A stretch of 64,000 nucleotides of DNA from Bacillus cereus (GTDB lineage Bacteria > Bacillota > Bacilli > Bacillales > Bacillaceae_G), in contig NZ_NUOT01000046.1 of the NCBI RefSeq assembly GCF_002584535.1, forward strand, positions 62,001 to 126,000, given 5' to 3'. Both the position numbers and the translations under genes were made by a program. Below, one piece after another: positions 51,022 through 58,965 of this stretch (positions within the stretch are counted from its first letter, which is position 1; each line of letters starts with the position of its first letter). The notes under the pieces are model-generated. The model did not search any database. It was not told the DNA's origin and was given only the letters and a program-made list of their open reading frames with translations.

Positions 51022-51059
51022 GGGGTACCGCCAGCATTTTGGAAAAAACCCACGTTAAG
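51022..51059 (+). repeat. Left Tn3-type terminal inverted repeat
   Basis: GGGGTACCGCCAGCATTTTG continues GAAAAAACCCACGTTAAG, in all 38 nt. Its 5' neighbour is TATAA. It is a near copy of 36578-36614. Confidence 0.8.
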
Positions 51060-51075
51060 AGCAAATTGGGATATT

Positions 51076-51116
51076 AAAAGGACTGATTAATCCATGTTTA
51101 GGTTAATCAGTCTTTT
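51076..51116 (-). terminator. Terminator of the MccF-like gene
   Basis: AAAAGGACTGATTAA (51076-51090) pairs with TTAATCAGTCTTTT (51103-51116) around a 12-nt loop. Confidence 0.75.
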
Positions 51117-51130
51117 AGTATTTAATGGAG

Positions 51131-52129
51131 TTAATTTATCCAATCTTCAAGAATTGTTAATGTTTTATTTGCTGCATCCATCTCTATTTGTATACCAATT
51201 GGGACAGTTAACATCGGGTGAGTATGGCAACAATCAAATTCTGCAATAAAGGGCAGGCTAATACCATTTAAAACCTCTAATAGAATTTCATATGGTTTTT
51301 TATTTGTACCATTATCGTTAAACTGTTCATGTTTTCCGAGGATTAAACCAGAAATTTTATCAAATATTCCATTGACCTTAAGTAATGAAAAACTTCTTTC
51401 AATAGTAGCAGCATCTTTTGTTGTATCCTCGATAAGAAGGATATCCCCTTTTTTTATCTCTGGCATATACTCGCTACCCCAAATACCAGTTAAAGTGTCT
51501 AAATTCCCTCCAATTAACCTTCCTGTTGCTTTTCCGGTATTTACACAAACCCAATCATTTTTTATAGGTTGTTTTTCCTTAATTTTTTCTTCCCAGTTGA
51601 TAAATTCATCTGTCCAATAAGGTGGCTTTTTAATATAGTATGGTAGTTTTTGTTTTTCTTCCAGCATGTCGCTGAAATATTCGTATGTAAAATTAACAAA
51701 TGGCTCAAATTCACCAAATGAAGGGATTAATGCAGGTCCATAAAATGTATTTATCCCAGTTTTTGCGTATATTCCTAGTAATATCGCAGTAACATCTGAA
51801 TAACCTATCATTATTTTAGGATTTTTTATAAATGCCTCATAATCAATATAAGGCAATATTGAATTTGAATTCATTCCACCAATGGTTGACATTATACATT
51901 TGATGCTAGGGTTTCTTATTAATTCATTAAGTTCTTCTGCTCTCTCTTTAATGCTTCCAGCTCGGTAGTTATCATGTTTACCAGTTAAATTTCCTTCTAT
52001 TATATTAAATCCCTTGCTCATCAGAAATTTTTTTGCTCGATCAAATCTTTTAGGTGCTGTATAAGTTGCTGGTGATGAAGGGGAATAGATTCCAATTAGA
52101 TCACCTTTTTGTAATTTGCTGAGTTTCAT
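51131..52129 (-). CDS. S66-family serine peptidase, MccF-like (LD-carboxypeptidase fold)
   Basis: This 332 aa protein has the S66 order: IGIYSPSSPAT at the start, MSTIGGMNSNSILPYIDYEA near residue 80, nucleophile motif MIGYSDVTAILLGI (Ser near 112), DILLIEDTTKDAATIERSF (Glu), and DCCHTHPMLTVPIG (His). The GGMNSN stretch points to the MccF subgroup, which cleaves the amide linking a peptide or amino acid to a toxic nucleotide (microcin C), rather than to LdcA. It is the only gene in the cassette and so is probably the selected passenger. Confidence 0.85.
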   Translation of the reverse strand: MKLSKLQKGDLIGIYSPSSPATYTAPKRFDRAKKFLMSKGFNIIEGNLTGKHDNYRAGSIKERAEELNELIRNPSIKCIMSTIGGMNSNSILPYIDYEAFIKNPKIMIGYSDVTAILLGIYAKTGINTFYGPALIPSFGEFEPFVNFTYEYFSDMLEEKQKLPYYIKKPPYWTDEFINWEEKIKEKQPIKNDWVCVNTGKATGRLIGGNLDTLTGIWGSEYMPEIKKGDILLIEDTTKDAATIERSFSLLKVNGIFDKISGLILGKHEQFNDNGTNKKPYEILLEVLNGISLPFIAEFDCCHTHPMLTVPIGIQIEMDAANKTLTILEDWIN

Positions 52130-52283
52130 TGCTTTATCTCTCCCTTAAATGGTATCTGCATTGAAACGAAGAACTAATGCAAATAGTCTTACAATTAATT
52201 GTACCTTATATTAATTATTACCGCGCATGTATGTAGAATTAATACAACACAATTTAAAACAAGGTTCAAATAACTCAAAAGCT

Positions 52284-52321
52284 CTTAACGTGGTTTTTTT
52301 CCAAAATGCTGGCGATACCCC
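52284..52321 (-). repeat. Right Tn3-type terminal inverted repeat
   Basis: CTTAACGTGGTTTTTTTCC followed by AAAATGCTGGCGATACCCC is the inverse of 51022-51059. Its last base is shared with the start of the MITE at 52321. Confidence 0.8.
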
Positions 52322-52440
52322 ATCGCTTTCAAGCTAAGGTTTTATACTGCCCCAAAAACAATAATTTTGTATACTTTTACTCTAGGGATGTCAATTTCAC
52401 TATATTTAGGGTATTTATTTTTACTAACTTGATGGACATG
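52321..52440. mobile_element. IS231-like MITE, about 120 bp, abutting the Tn3-type end
   Basis: CATCGCTTTCAAGCTAAG is the left end and inverted TTACTAACTTGATGGACATG the right end. The inside is AT-rich with no ORF. It joins directly to the outer end of the cassette's right inverted repeat. Confidence 0.6.
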
Positions 52441-52496
52441 TGGAGTCGTCTCCCTTATAAACCCTTAAGTATTTATAATCAAATATATGTTTTTGA

Positions 52497-54014
52497 TTAT
52501 ATCATTGTCTGATTATTGTTTTTTATATTACTTCGAATTTTCGGGAAAAACCCACTAATTAATAATGCCACAATCCACGTCATTATTAGAATAAAAGTTA
52601 TTGTATTTCCGGAATTTAAACTTAAAACCTTCCACAAATAGGTAGTACAAAATACGAGCATAGCAGTAATAATAAGTAAAAATGTTCTAACTACTAATCC
52701 GATGTAAGATTTCTTCTCATGCTTAATAATAAAAGTTCTTTTACCTTTGTACAATCTAATCACAAACAGCAGCAAATATACACCAAGTGTGCCTCCAATA
52801 ACAATTGATATAATTGAGTTGTTTTTTCTTTGCTCAGCTAGAGAGAAGTAACTTTCAGGTAATTTTCCAGTTTCATATTCAATCCATGCGTGGTAAATAT
52901 CCTGTCGTAAGTCTATACCACCTTCACTATTCGTAAGAATTACCAATCCATCCTTTGTATTAGGAATGAAACCATAAAAAGAATGCCAGCCTCGATTGTC
53001 ACCAGAATGATAAATTAATTTCCATTGATTAGATAACTTTTTTTCAAATACACCTAAACCATTCTCACCTAATACCAGCTTTTGCATTTCATCGACACGT
53101 TCATTTTTAATGACAGCATTACCTTTATTATTTGCATCCATGCTTGCAAGTATCAATGTCATCATATCGGTAACATTTGTCTTGAGGCCTGCAGCAGCCT
53201 GTTCGGTAAATTGGTAACTAGGAAGTTCCTCTCCAAAATATCCATAGGCTTTCGAAAGATTAGGATTTTCAGGACGTTGTATGAATGAACTAGATCTCAT
53301 TCCTAAAGGTTTCATAATTTGTTCTTCCATATAACGATCAAAAGATATTCCGGTAACCTCTTCAATTACAAGTTGTAAAATTGTATATCCGCCACCAGAG
53401 TAAATTGCTTCTGAACCTGGTTTATTGGTAACCTCCACTGGTTCATTAAGCCACCCTTTTCCAGACAGAGACTCCTCGATAGAATCAAGATGTTTCCCTG
53501 GTGCAACCCCAAGGTATCCTTTATGTGCAGACAGCCCCGCTGTATGGCTTAATAATCTTCTTATCGTGACTTCATTATTATTGAACTCTGAATTAGGTAA
53601 TTTCCATTTGGTTAGAAATTTTCCAACGGGATCATCTAGTGATAAACGACCTTCATCTACAAGATGTAGGATTCCCCACGCTGTAAGGCTTTTAGATATG
53701 GAACCAGCCTGAAACAAAGTATCATCACTCACCGCTTTTTTTGTCTTTTTATCTACATAACCGTAGTTAAGTGTATAAGCAATACGCCCCTCATGTACAA
53801 TTCCTATTGCAACCCCTGGTACATCATAATCTTCCTGCCATTTTGGTACCTGTTCATCCATCTTTTTCTTGAAGTTTTCTATACTCCTAGCAGTCAATGC
53901 GCCCGATTCTGCCCTCACCACTTTCGTAAACCACGCTTCATTCGTAATTAATATGAAAATAATTAAACATAAAATGCTTTTGAAAATTATCGATGCTTTT
54001 TTCCTATTCTTCAT
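52497..54014 (-). CDS. Membrane-bound serine hydrolase (PBP4*/beta-lactamase-fold, S12)
   Basis: The 505 aa protein has an N-terminal signal/anchor (ASIIFKSILCLIIFILITNE), then the S12 fold: S-x-x-K in FQAGSISKSLTAWGILHLVD near residue 105, LLSHTAGLSAHKG, and YSGGGYTILQLV at the Tyr position. YHSGDNRGWHSFYGF carries the His-x-Gly. Three to four membrane helices follow from about residue 395 (SIVIGGTLGVYLLLFVIRLY, etc.). The domain is outside the cell. Function may be D-peptidase or esterase; true beta-lactamase activity is not implied. Confidence 0.85.
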   Translation of the reverse strand: MKNRKKASIIFKSILCLIIFILITNEAWFTKVVRAESGALTARSIENFKKKMDEQVPKWQEDYDVPGVAIGIVHEGRIAYTLNYGYVDKKTKKAVSDDTLFQAGSISKSLTAWGILHLVDEGRLSLDDPVGKFLTKWKLPNSEFNNNEVTIRRLLSHTAGLSAHKGYLGVAPGKHLDSIEESLSGKGWLNEPVEVTNKPGSEAIYSGGGYTILQLVIEEVTGISFDRYMEEQIMKPLGMRSSSFIQRPENPNLSKAYGYFGEELPSYQFTEQAAAGLKTNVTDMMTLILASMDANNKGNAVIKNERVDEMQKLVLGENGLGVFEKKLSNQWKLIYHSGDNRGWHSFYGFIPNTKDGLVILTNSEGGIDLRQDIYHAWIEYETGKLPESYFSLAEQRKNNSIISIVIGGTLGVYLLLFVIRLYKGKRTFIIKHEKKSYIGLVVRTFLLIITAMLVFCTTYLWKVLSLNSGNTITFILIMTWIVALLISGFFPKIRSNIKNNNQTMI

Positions 54015-54292
54015 TTACTCTACCCCTTTTTTTTCAGAATATTCTCTCCGTTATTCAGGGTACCTCATTCGAATATCCATTTCTATCGATTTTTATTACC
54101 TAACCTTACAAAATTGTAATAAAAATCAACAAAACATATTAATCAGTGACTTTACTGTCCTTTATCCACGGGCAATGAATTTAATCCACAAAATAGACAT
54201 GGGGTTATTTATTGTTTAAATTAATGCCCCTAAGATACTAGTTTAGTAGACCTGATATCTATATTTCCGTACCCTTAAAAAATTTATAATAA

Positions 54293-54326
54293 AAAAGGTA
54301 AAATCGTGGAATACGATTTTACCTTT
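54293..54326 (-). terminator. Terminator of the SgrR-like gene
   Basis: AAAGGTAAAATCGT and ACGATTTTACCTTT are perfect arms with a 5-nt loop. It lies beyond the stop of the SgrR-like gene (54388). Confidence 0.8.
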
Positions 54327-54387
54327 GACATAAGGGAAATTAAATGGGTTGATAATTATTACAAGTGGATTAGGTTTCTTGTGAGTT

Positions 54388-56034
54388 TCAAATTAAAGGT
54401 TTCACCCAAAGTTGAGAAAAATCCACATATCCAAAATATTTCATCTTAATATTCGTTAAATCTGATGAAAAAGGAATTTGACGTGTATCATAGTATAAGG
54501 GAACCATAATAGAGGATTCTATCAGTTCTTTTTCAAGATTCGCATTTAATGAAGCCCACTTTTCAAAATTTGTATGTTTGTATTTAGAAAGGTGTTTTTT
54601 TAGTGATTTATTTGTTTTTAAAACTTTAGCCAGTGGTGAATATCTAGCTGTTAAAAAATAATAAAATGATATCTCTTGATTCATCTCGAATACTTCACCA
54701 TGAATAAAGAGATCAACTTGTTCATTAAGTTTTTCATCCCTAAGATAGTTTTCAAATGGAACCCATTTAACTTGAAAAGGTATATTTTCTTTTTCTAAGA
54801 TATTCATTAACCATTTTGTTGTCGCTTCTGTATACTGAGTCGCTTTTATAATAAGTGGTTCTTTAAATTCGGGACGTTTTCTTTTTGGAATATCGATTTG
54901 ATGATCTATGTCTTTTAAACAGCTTTTGATATTTGAAATTTTTTGAGTATCATATTTATGAATATGATTCATATTGTTAACGATAATAGAATGTAAATAA
55001 TTACGAACATCTATGTGTTGAATTGACGAATTACGCCAAGCATTCATAATTATAACGCCGAAACCTGAATTCTTTTCTACTTGAAATGTAGAATTACTTT
55101 TATGATGTCTGGAAGATTGATAAATAGTATCAAATTCTAGAGGGACCTGAATGAATTCTACTGTATCTAGCAAAGGTCTTTCTTGAAAATAATCATGAAA
55201 TGCTATCAATGATGTTTTCTCCAGGTTATTCTCTCCTATATAAAAACCACCGGTTCCTATGATTTGGCCGTTATTTTCCTTATAAATGCTTGTATTTATC
55301 ATGCATAACATTTGTAAACAATAACTACAACTATCTGGATAATGTATATCAATAATTAATGGTGATACAATCTCTATTTTTTCTATGGGTAACCATAAGT
55401 CTTTATAATATTTATGACTACGTAGTTTTGAGAGACATAGTTTCACGTCAGCCGCTGTTAAGATGGATCCATCATGAAATTTTATAGACTTTTTTAAATA
55501 TAGTCTAAGCTTAGATTGAGTTAAATCCCAACTGTGAGCTATTTCAGGGAATATGTTCCCCTTTTCATCCATATAAACAAGTCGATTGAAAACGTTCGCG
55601 ACAATATGTGCACTATGTACATCGGCAGCCTCGAGCGGGTGTGTTGTTAAAAAGGGCTCTCTTCTAGGAATAATTAATTTATCATCCGAATTATGTATAT
55701 AGCCAAATTTTGAATGAAACTTAGTCATCAAGCGTAGTTTACTGTTTGGAGACCAATTATATAGTAAATATTTACTGCTTTTTTCAACAGGCTGTTGATC
55801 CATAATTTCCATTACTTGTGACTCATAGATTTTTTCTATATTTTTTAACCATTGAAGAGAGGAGGAATTTCCTCTGCCTTTTCCAGAAGTGAAAGTCAGC
55901 CAACCTTCATCCATCCATTTATGTAAGTAACGTACTGTTTGCTTTGTACTTAAATTTAAAAAATCTGCTAGGTCTTGTATTTTTATATTTCCTGAAGAAA
56001 ATGATTGCCATAGATTCAGTAAATTTTTATCCAT
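54388..56034 (-). CDS. SgrR-type regulator (HTH + solute-binding domain)
   Basis: The 548 aa protein opens with an SgrR_N HTH (LWQSFSSGNIKIQDLADFLN, then STKQTVRYLHKWMDEGWLTF) and continues into an SBP_bac_5-type solute-binding domain. The latter includes HSAHIVANVFNRLVYMDEKG, GNIFPEIAHSWDLTQSKLRL and FHDGSILTAADVKLCLSKLR. In E. coli SgrR senses glucose-phosphate; here it is divergent from an MFS exporter, the usual Bacillus pairing. Start ATG 56034 follows AGGAGA by about 7 nt; an earlier in-frame start lacks a ribosome site. The ligand is unknown. Confidence 0.88.
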   Translation of the reverse strand: MDKNLLNLWQSFSSGNIKIQDLADFLNLSTKQTVRYLHKWMDEGWLTFTSGKGRGNSSSLQWLKNIEKIYESQVMEIMDQQPVEKSSKYLLYNWSPNSKLRLMTKFHSKFGYIHNSDDKLIIPRREPFLTTHPLEAADVHSAHIVANVFNRLVYMDEKGNIFPEIAHSWDLTQSKLRLYLKKSIKFHDGSILTAADVKLCLSKLRSHKYYKDLWLPIEKIEIVSPLIIDIHYPDSCSYCLQMLCMINTSIYKENNGQIIGTGGFYIGENNLEKTSLIAFHDYFQERPLLDTVEFIQVPLEFDTIYQSSRHHKSNSTFQVEKNSGFGVIIMNAWRNSSIQHIDVRNYLHSIIVNNMNHIHKYDTQKISNIKSCLKDIDHQIDIPKRKRPEFKEPLIIKATQYTEATTKWLMNILEKENIPFQVKWVPFENYLRDEKLNEQVDLFIHGEVFEMNQEISFYYFLTARYSPLAKVLKTNKSLKKHLSKYKHTNFEKWASLNANLEKELIESSIMVPLYYDTRQIPFSSDLTNIKMKYFGYVDFSQLWVKPLI

Positions 56035-56056
56035 TTTCCTATCTCCTTTTATAAGT

Positions 56057-56080
56057 GGACATGTTTTTCTGAATATGTCC
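56057..56080. promoter_or_regulatory. Operator dyad between sgrR-like and MFS genes
   Basis: GGACAT (56057-56062) and ATGTCC (56075-56080) are arms 12 nt apart; further on AAGTCTA and TAGAC form a second pair (56094-56120 region). A regulator-binding role is inferred from the position between divergent genes. Confidence 0.45.
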
Positions 56081-56136
56081 ATTTTTAGTTTGATAAGTCT
56101 AGTTTAATATAACATTAGACAAAAGGAGGAGATACG

Positions 56137-57390
56137 ATGAATTGGAAAGACTTTGAGCAAAATATAAAAGTACGCTTAATTACATCGTTTTTTAATCGTG
56201 CTGTTACATCAGCAGTAATGCCCTTTATGGCATTGTTTTTTGCTCACGAAATAAATAAAGTATGGGCCGGATCATTTTTAATCTTAACAGTTATATTAAG
56301 TTTTGTTTCAAATTTAATTGGAGGTTACATGTCAGATCGCTTTCAACGAAAGAAAATCTTATTGTTAACTTCATTTTCTAGTACTTTAATGTTTTTATTC
56401 ATGACTTTAAGCTTATATCCTACAGATAAGATGCTTTGGTTATTTGCTATTGCTTATGTAGGTTTTATAATATCTAGCAGTCTTGGGCGCCCATCCATGC
56501 AAGCTATCATCATAGACTCAACTACACCAGAAAATCGAAAGGCTATTTATACAATTGACTATTGGCTTATGAATCTTTCTATGGCAATTGGTGCAGCATT
56601 AGGTGGTTTCTTATACATTAATCACCAAAAAGAGTTGTTTATATTACTGACTTTTGTTTCTGCTACATTACCGATTGCTTATAAAATTTGGCTAGTTGCA
56701 GAAGTTAAAGAGTGCCTAGAAAAAAGGCATGGAAATATAGTACTTGATCTAATTCAAAACTATAAAGTTGCTATTCAAGATAGAGCATTTTTAAGAGTTG
56801 TAATAGGGTCTACCTGCATATTTGCGGCAGAGTTTTCTTTAAACAGCTATATTGGTGTACGACTTTCAGAAACATTCAATCCAATAAGCATTGGGAACTT
56901 TGAAATAGTAGGAGTGAGGATGCTAAGTATTCTTAACATACAAAATATGCTTTTAGTAGTATGTTTAACGTTTATTGTAAATAAATTTACAGATCGCCTA
57001 AGTGGAAAAAAAGCGTTACTTTTAGGCCTTGTGCTCTATGGTGTAGGCTATGTGACAGTAACATCTGCAAACACTTGGTACGTACTGATTATTTTTAATT
57101 TTATTGCCACTGTTGGTGAACTTGTCTACTCCCCAATCAGAAATACAGAACAAGCTAATATGATTCCGGCTGATAAAAGAGGATCGTATTCAGCTTTTGC
57201 AGGTCTATCAGATATTGGCGCGGATCTAATTGCAAGAATGACTATTATCGTTGGTGCATTCTTGGTTCCTACGATGATGTCTGTTTACATTGGTATCATT
57301 GTAATAATGGGGACATTTCTCTTATATAATGGACTGTTCTTTAGAACTAATATTCAGTCTCAGGAAAAATTGAATAAAATGTCATCATAA
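56137..57390 (+). CDS. MFS exporter, 12 helices
   Basis: The 417 aa protein has MFS motif A after helix 2 (GGYMSDRFQRKKILL) and about 12 membrane segments. The first half contains GFIISSSLGRPSMQAIIIDS, as in the MdtH/YttB type of drug or peptide efflux. AGGAGG lies 7 nt before the ATG. It is divergent from the SgrR-like gene, which probably activates it in response to its own ligand. Substrate unknown. Confidence 0.88.
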   Translation: MNWKDFEQNIKVRLITSFFNRAVTSAVMPFMALFFAHEINKVWAGSFLILTVILSFVSNLIGGYMSDRFQRKKILLLTSFSSTLMFLFMTLSLYPTDKMLWLFAIAYVGFIISSSLGRPSMQAIIIDSTTPENRKAIYTIDYWLMNLSMAIGAALGGFLYINHQKELFILLTFVSATLPIAYKIWLVAEVKECLEKRHGNIVLDLIQNYKVAIQDRAFLRVVIGSTCIFAAEFSLNSYIGVRLSETFNPISIGNFEIVGVRMLSILNIQNMLLVVCLTFIVNKFTDRLSGKKALLLGLVLYGVGYVTVTSANTWYVLIIFNFIATVGELVYSPIRNTEQANMIPADKRGSYSAFAGLSDIGADLIARMTIIVGAFLVPTMMSVYIGIIVIMGTFLLYNGLFFRTNIQSQEKLNKMSS

Positions 57391-57458
57391 TATAATACTT
57401 TTAATGAAAAAACACGCTATTCTTTCTGTAGAATCATAGGAAAGGATGGGGTTTTTGT

Positions 57459-57638
57459 ATGTCTATTTCTGTATCTGATGAATTACAACTATTTGCTCAA
57501 GAGATTCAAAGCTTTTTATCTCCAAATATCTTACGAGATCTTAATAGCGATGTGGCGAGACCCCTATCTAATATAATGGATTACTATTTTTATAACGGAA
57601 ATGATAATCATGCAAAAAACCGATTCTCTTTACAATAA
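57459..57638 (+). pseudogene. IS4-family transposase N-terminal remnant
   Basis: It reads MSISVSDELQLFAQEIQSFL, then SPNILRDLNSDVARP and drifts into unrelated codons ending at 57638. The opening is that of IS231-type transposases. Upstream is the leader string CTATTCTTTCTGTAG, shared with the MITE at 37.4 kb. Only about 35 of ~470 residues remain. Confidence 0.65.
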
Positions 57639-57651
57639 AAAGAATCGGTTT
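57614..57651 (-). terminator. Terminator of the bla gene
   Basis: AAACCGATTCT and AGAATCGGTTT are perfect arms with a T run on the minus strand. It lies 56 nt after the bla stop. Confidence 0.75.
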
Positions 57652-57706
57652 CTAGTTTTATCCTCTAGATAATATTGCACTAATGAATGCGGAAACTGGG
57701 ATATTA

Positions 57707-58618
57707 TTACTTGAGAGCATTAATTGTAATCGTGGCAGCCTGCGCGATCAGTTCATTATCATAGGTAGCATCCTTTGTATCACGACTGGACAGAATTGCA
57801 ATGATAATGGGTTCTCTATTCGGTGGCCAAACGATTGCAATATCATTTCGTGTTCCGTAGCTTCCGGCTCCTGATTTATCAGCGACTTCCCAGTCTTTTG
57901 GTACGCCAGCGCGGATGAGTTTGTCTCCTGTAGCGTTTCCGTGCATCCAATCCGTAAGAATTTTACGTTTGTCAGCTGGGAGTGCATTTCCAACTGTGAA
58001 AGCCTTAAGATCGGTAGCAAGTGCTTTAGCTGTACTTGTATCACGGATGTCACCAGGAATAGCTTCATTTAAATCTGTCTCAAAGCGATCTGCCTGGGTA
58101 ACTCTATCACCAATCTGTTTGAGCGCTGTTTCAAATCCTTCAGGCCCGCCTAGTTCCTTAAATAAAAGGTTCCCTGCGGTATTATCACTGTAACGAACGG
58201 CAGCTTCTGCAATCTCTCCAAGTGTCATACCAGTATCTACATATTTCTCTGTAATGGGTGAATATTCAACTAAATCATCTTTTGTATAAGTGATAACTTC
58301 GTTTAATTTGTCAATTGGATTTTGCATTAGCAATGCTCCTGCAGCTAATGCCTTATATGTTGATGCGAAAGCAAACCGTTCATTTTGTTTATAAGAAACT
58401 GTTCGATTTGTACCAGTATCAATTGCATAGATACCTAGTCGAGCATCGAACTTTTTCTCAAGTTGAGCGTACTTTTGATGAGTCGCATGATTTATATGCT
58501 TTGTTTTTTCTTTTGCTTCCACTTGCAATGGTTCACCTGTAAAGAGTTTTACACTTGCAAGACTTAAACTTAGTATACCAACACACATCCCTATTTTTAG
58601 CACCCTTTTACTTTTCAA
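57707..58618 (-). CDS. bla: Class A beta-lactamase, BcI-like penicillinase
   Basis: The 303 aa protein has a signal peptide (SKRVLKIGMCVGILSLSLAS) and the class A motifs in order: S-x-x-K as FASTYKALAAG, S-D-N as YSDNTAGNLL, E-x-x-L-N in RFETDLNEAIPGDIRDTST (catalytic Glu in ETDLNEA), and K-S-G as VADKSGAGSYGTRND. It is close to B. cereus BcI but diverged, with several changes. The true start is the TTG at 58618, aligned with the BcI start, with AAAGGA 9 nt upstream. It is divergent from blaR1-blaI across the operators at 58803-58871. Confidence 0.95.
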   Translation of the reverse strand: MKSKRVLKIGMCVGILSLSLASVKLFTGEPLQVEAKEKTKHINHATHQKYAQLEKKFDARLGIYAIDTGTNRTVSYKQNERFAFASTYKALAAGALLMQNPIDKLNEVITYTKDDLVEYSPITEKYVDTGMTLGEIAEAAVRYSDNTAGNLLFKELGGPEGFETALKQIGDRVTQADRFETDLNEAIPGDIRDTSTAKALATDLKAFTVGNALPADKRKILTDWMHGNATGDKLIRAGVPKDWEVADKSGAGSYGTRNDIAIVWPPNREPIIIAILSSRDTKDATYDNELIAQAATITINALK

Positions 58619-58802
58619 AATGATCATTCCTTTCAGACTTTTAATACTTAAAACAAATGTTAAATTAGATACAATGTACACAATTCGAATAACAGTTTTT
58701 ACCATTACATGTAAATCCCCCCATTTATTGATTAGACTCTTATGTACGAATTGAAAAAACAACCGTATTTAAGGCGTTTCAAAAGATTACAGATGTATCA
58801 AT

Positions 58803-58871
58803 ACTACAAATGTAGTTCTTTACTACATTTGTAGTACCGCCACATCTGTAGTATAGTATTACATATGTAAT
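58803..58871. promoter_or_regulatory. BlaI operators between bla and blaR1
   Basis: Three TACA/TGTA-type dyads: ACTACAAATGTAGT (58803-58816), TACTACATTTGTAGTA (58821-58836) and the perfect palindrome ATTACATATGTAAT (58858-58871). ATCTGTAGTATAGT (58844-58857) is a further half site. These match the boxes bound by BlaI/MecI repressors and cover both divergent promoters. Confidence 0.85.
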
Positions 58872-58965
58872 TGGATTGAGTCAACTTTTTATTTTCCCCC
58901 ATCAAGCTACTATAAATATGCTATATACCTGTTTTAAAAAATTTTAAAATCCAAGAGAGTTGGTG

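Larger units (their letters stand above)
51022..52321. mobile_element. Tn3-derived mobile cassette (1.3 kb) carrying an MccF-like peptidase
   Basis: Two 38-bp inverted repeats bound the segment: 51022-51059 (GGGGTACCGCCAGCATTTTG...) and its inverse at 52284-52321 (...GGCGATACCCC). They match Tn4430-type ends and differ only by a few bases. Between them lies a single gene with its own terminator and no transposase or resolvase. This is the form of a transposase-less Tn3 miniature element with a passenger. No 5-bp target duplication is visible (TATAA left, ATCGC right). Confidence 0.7.
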
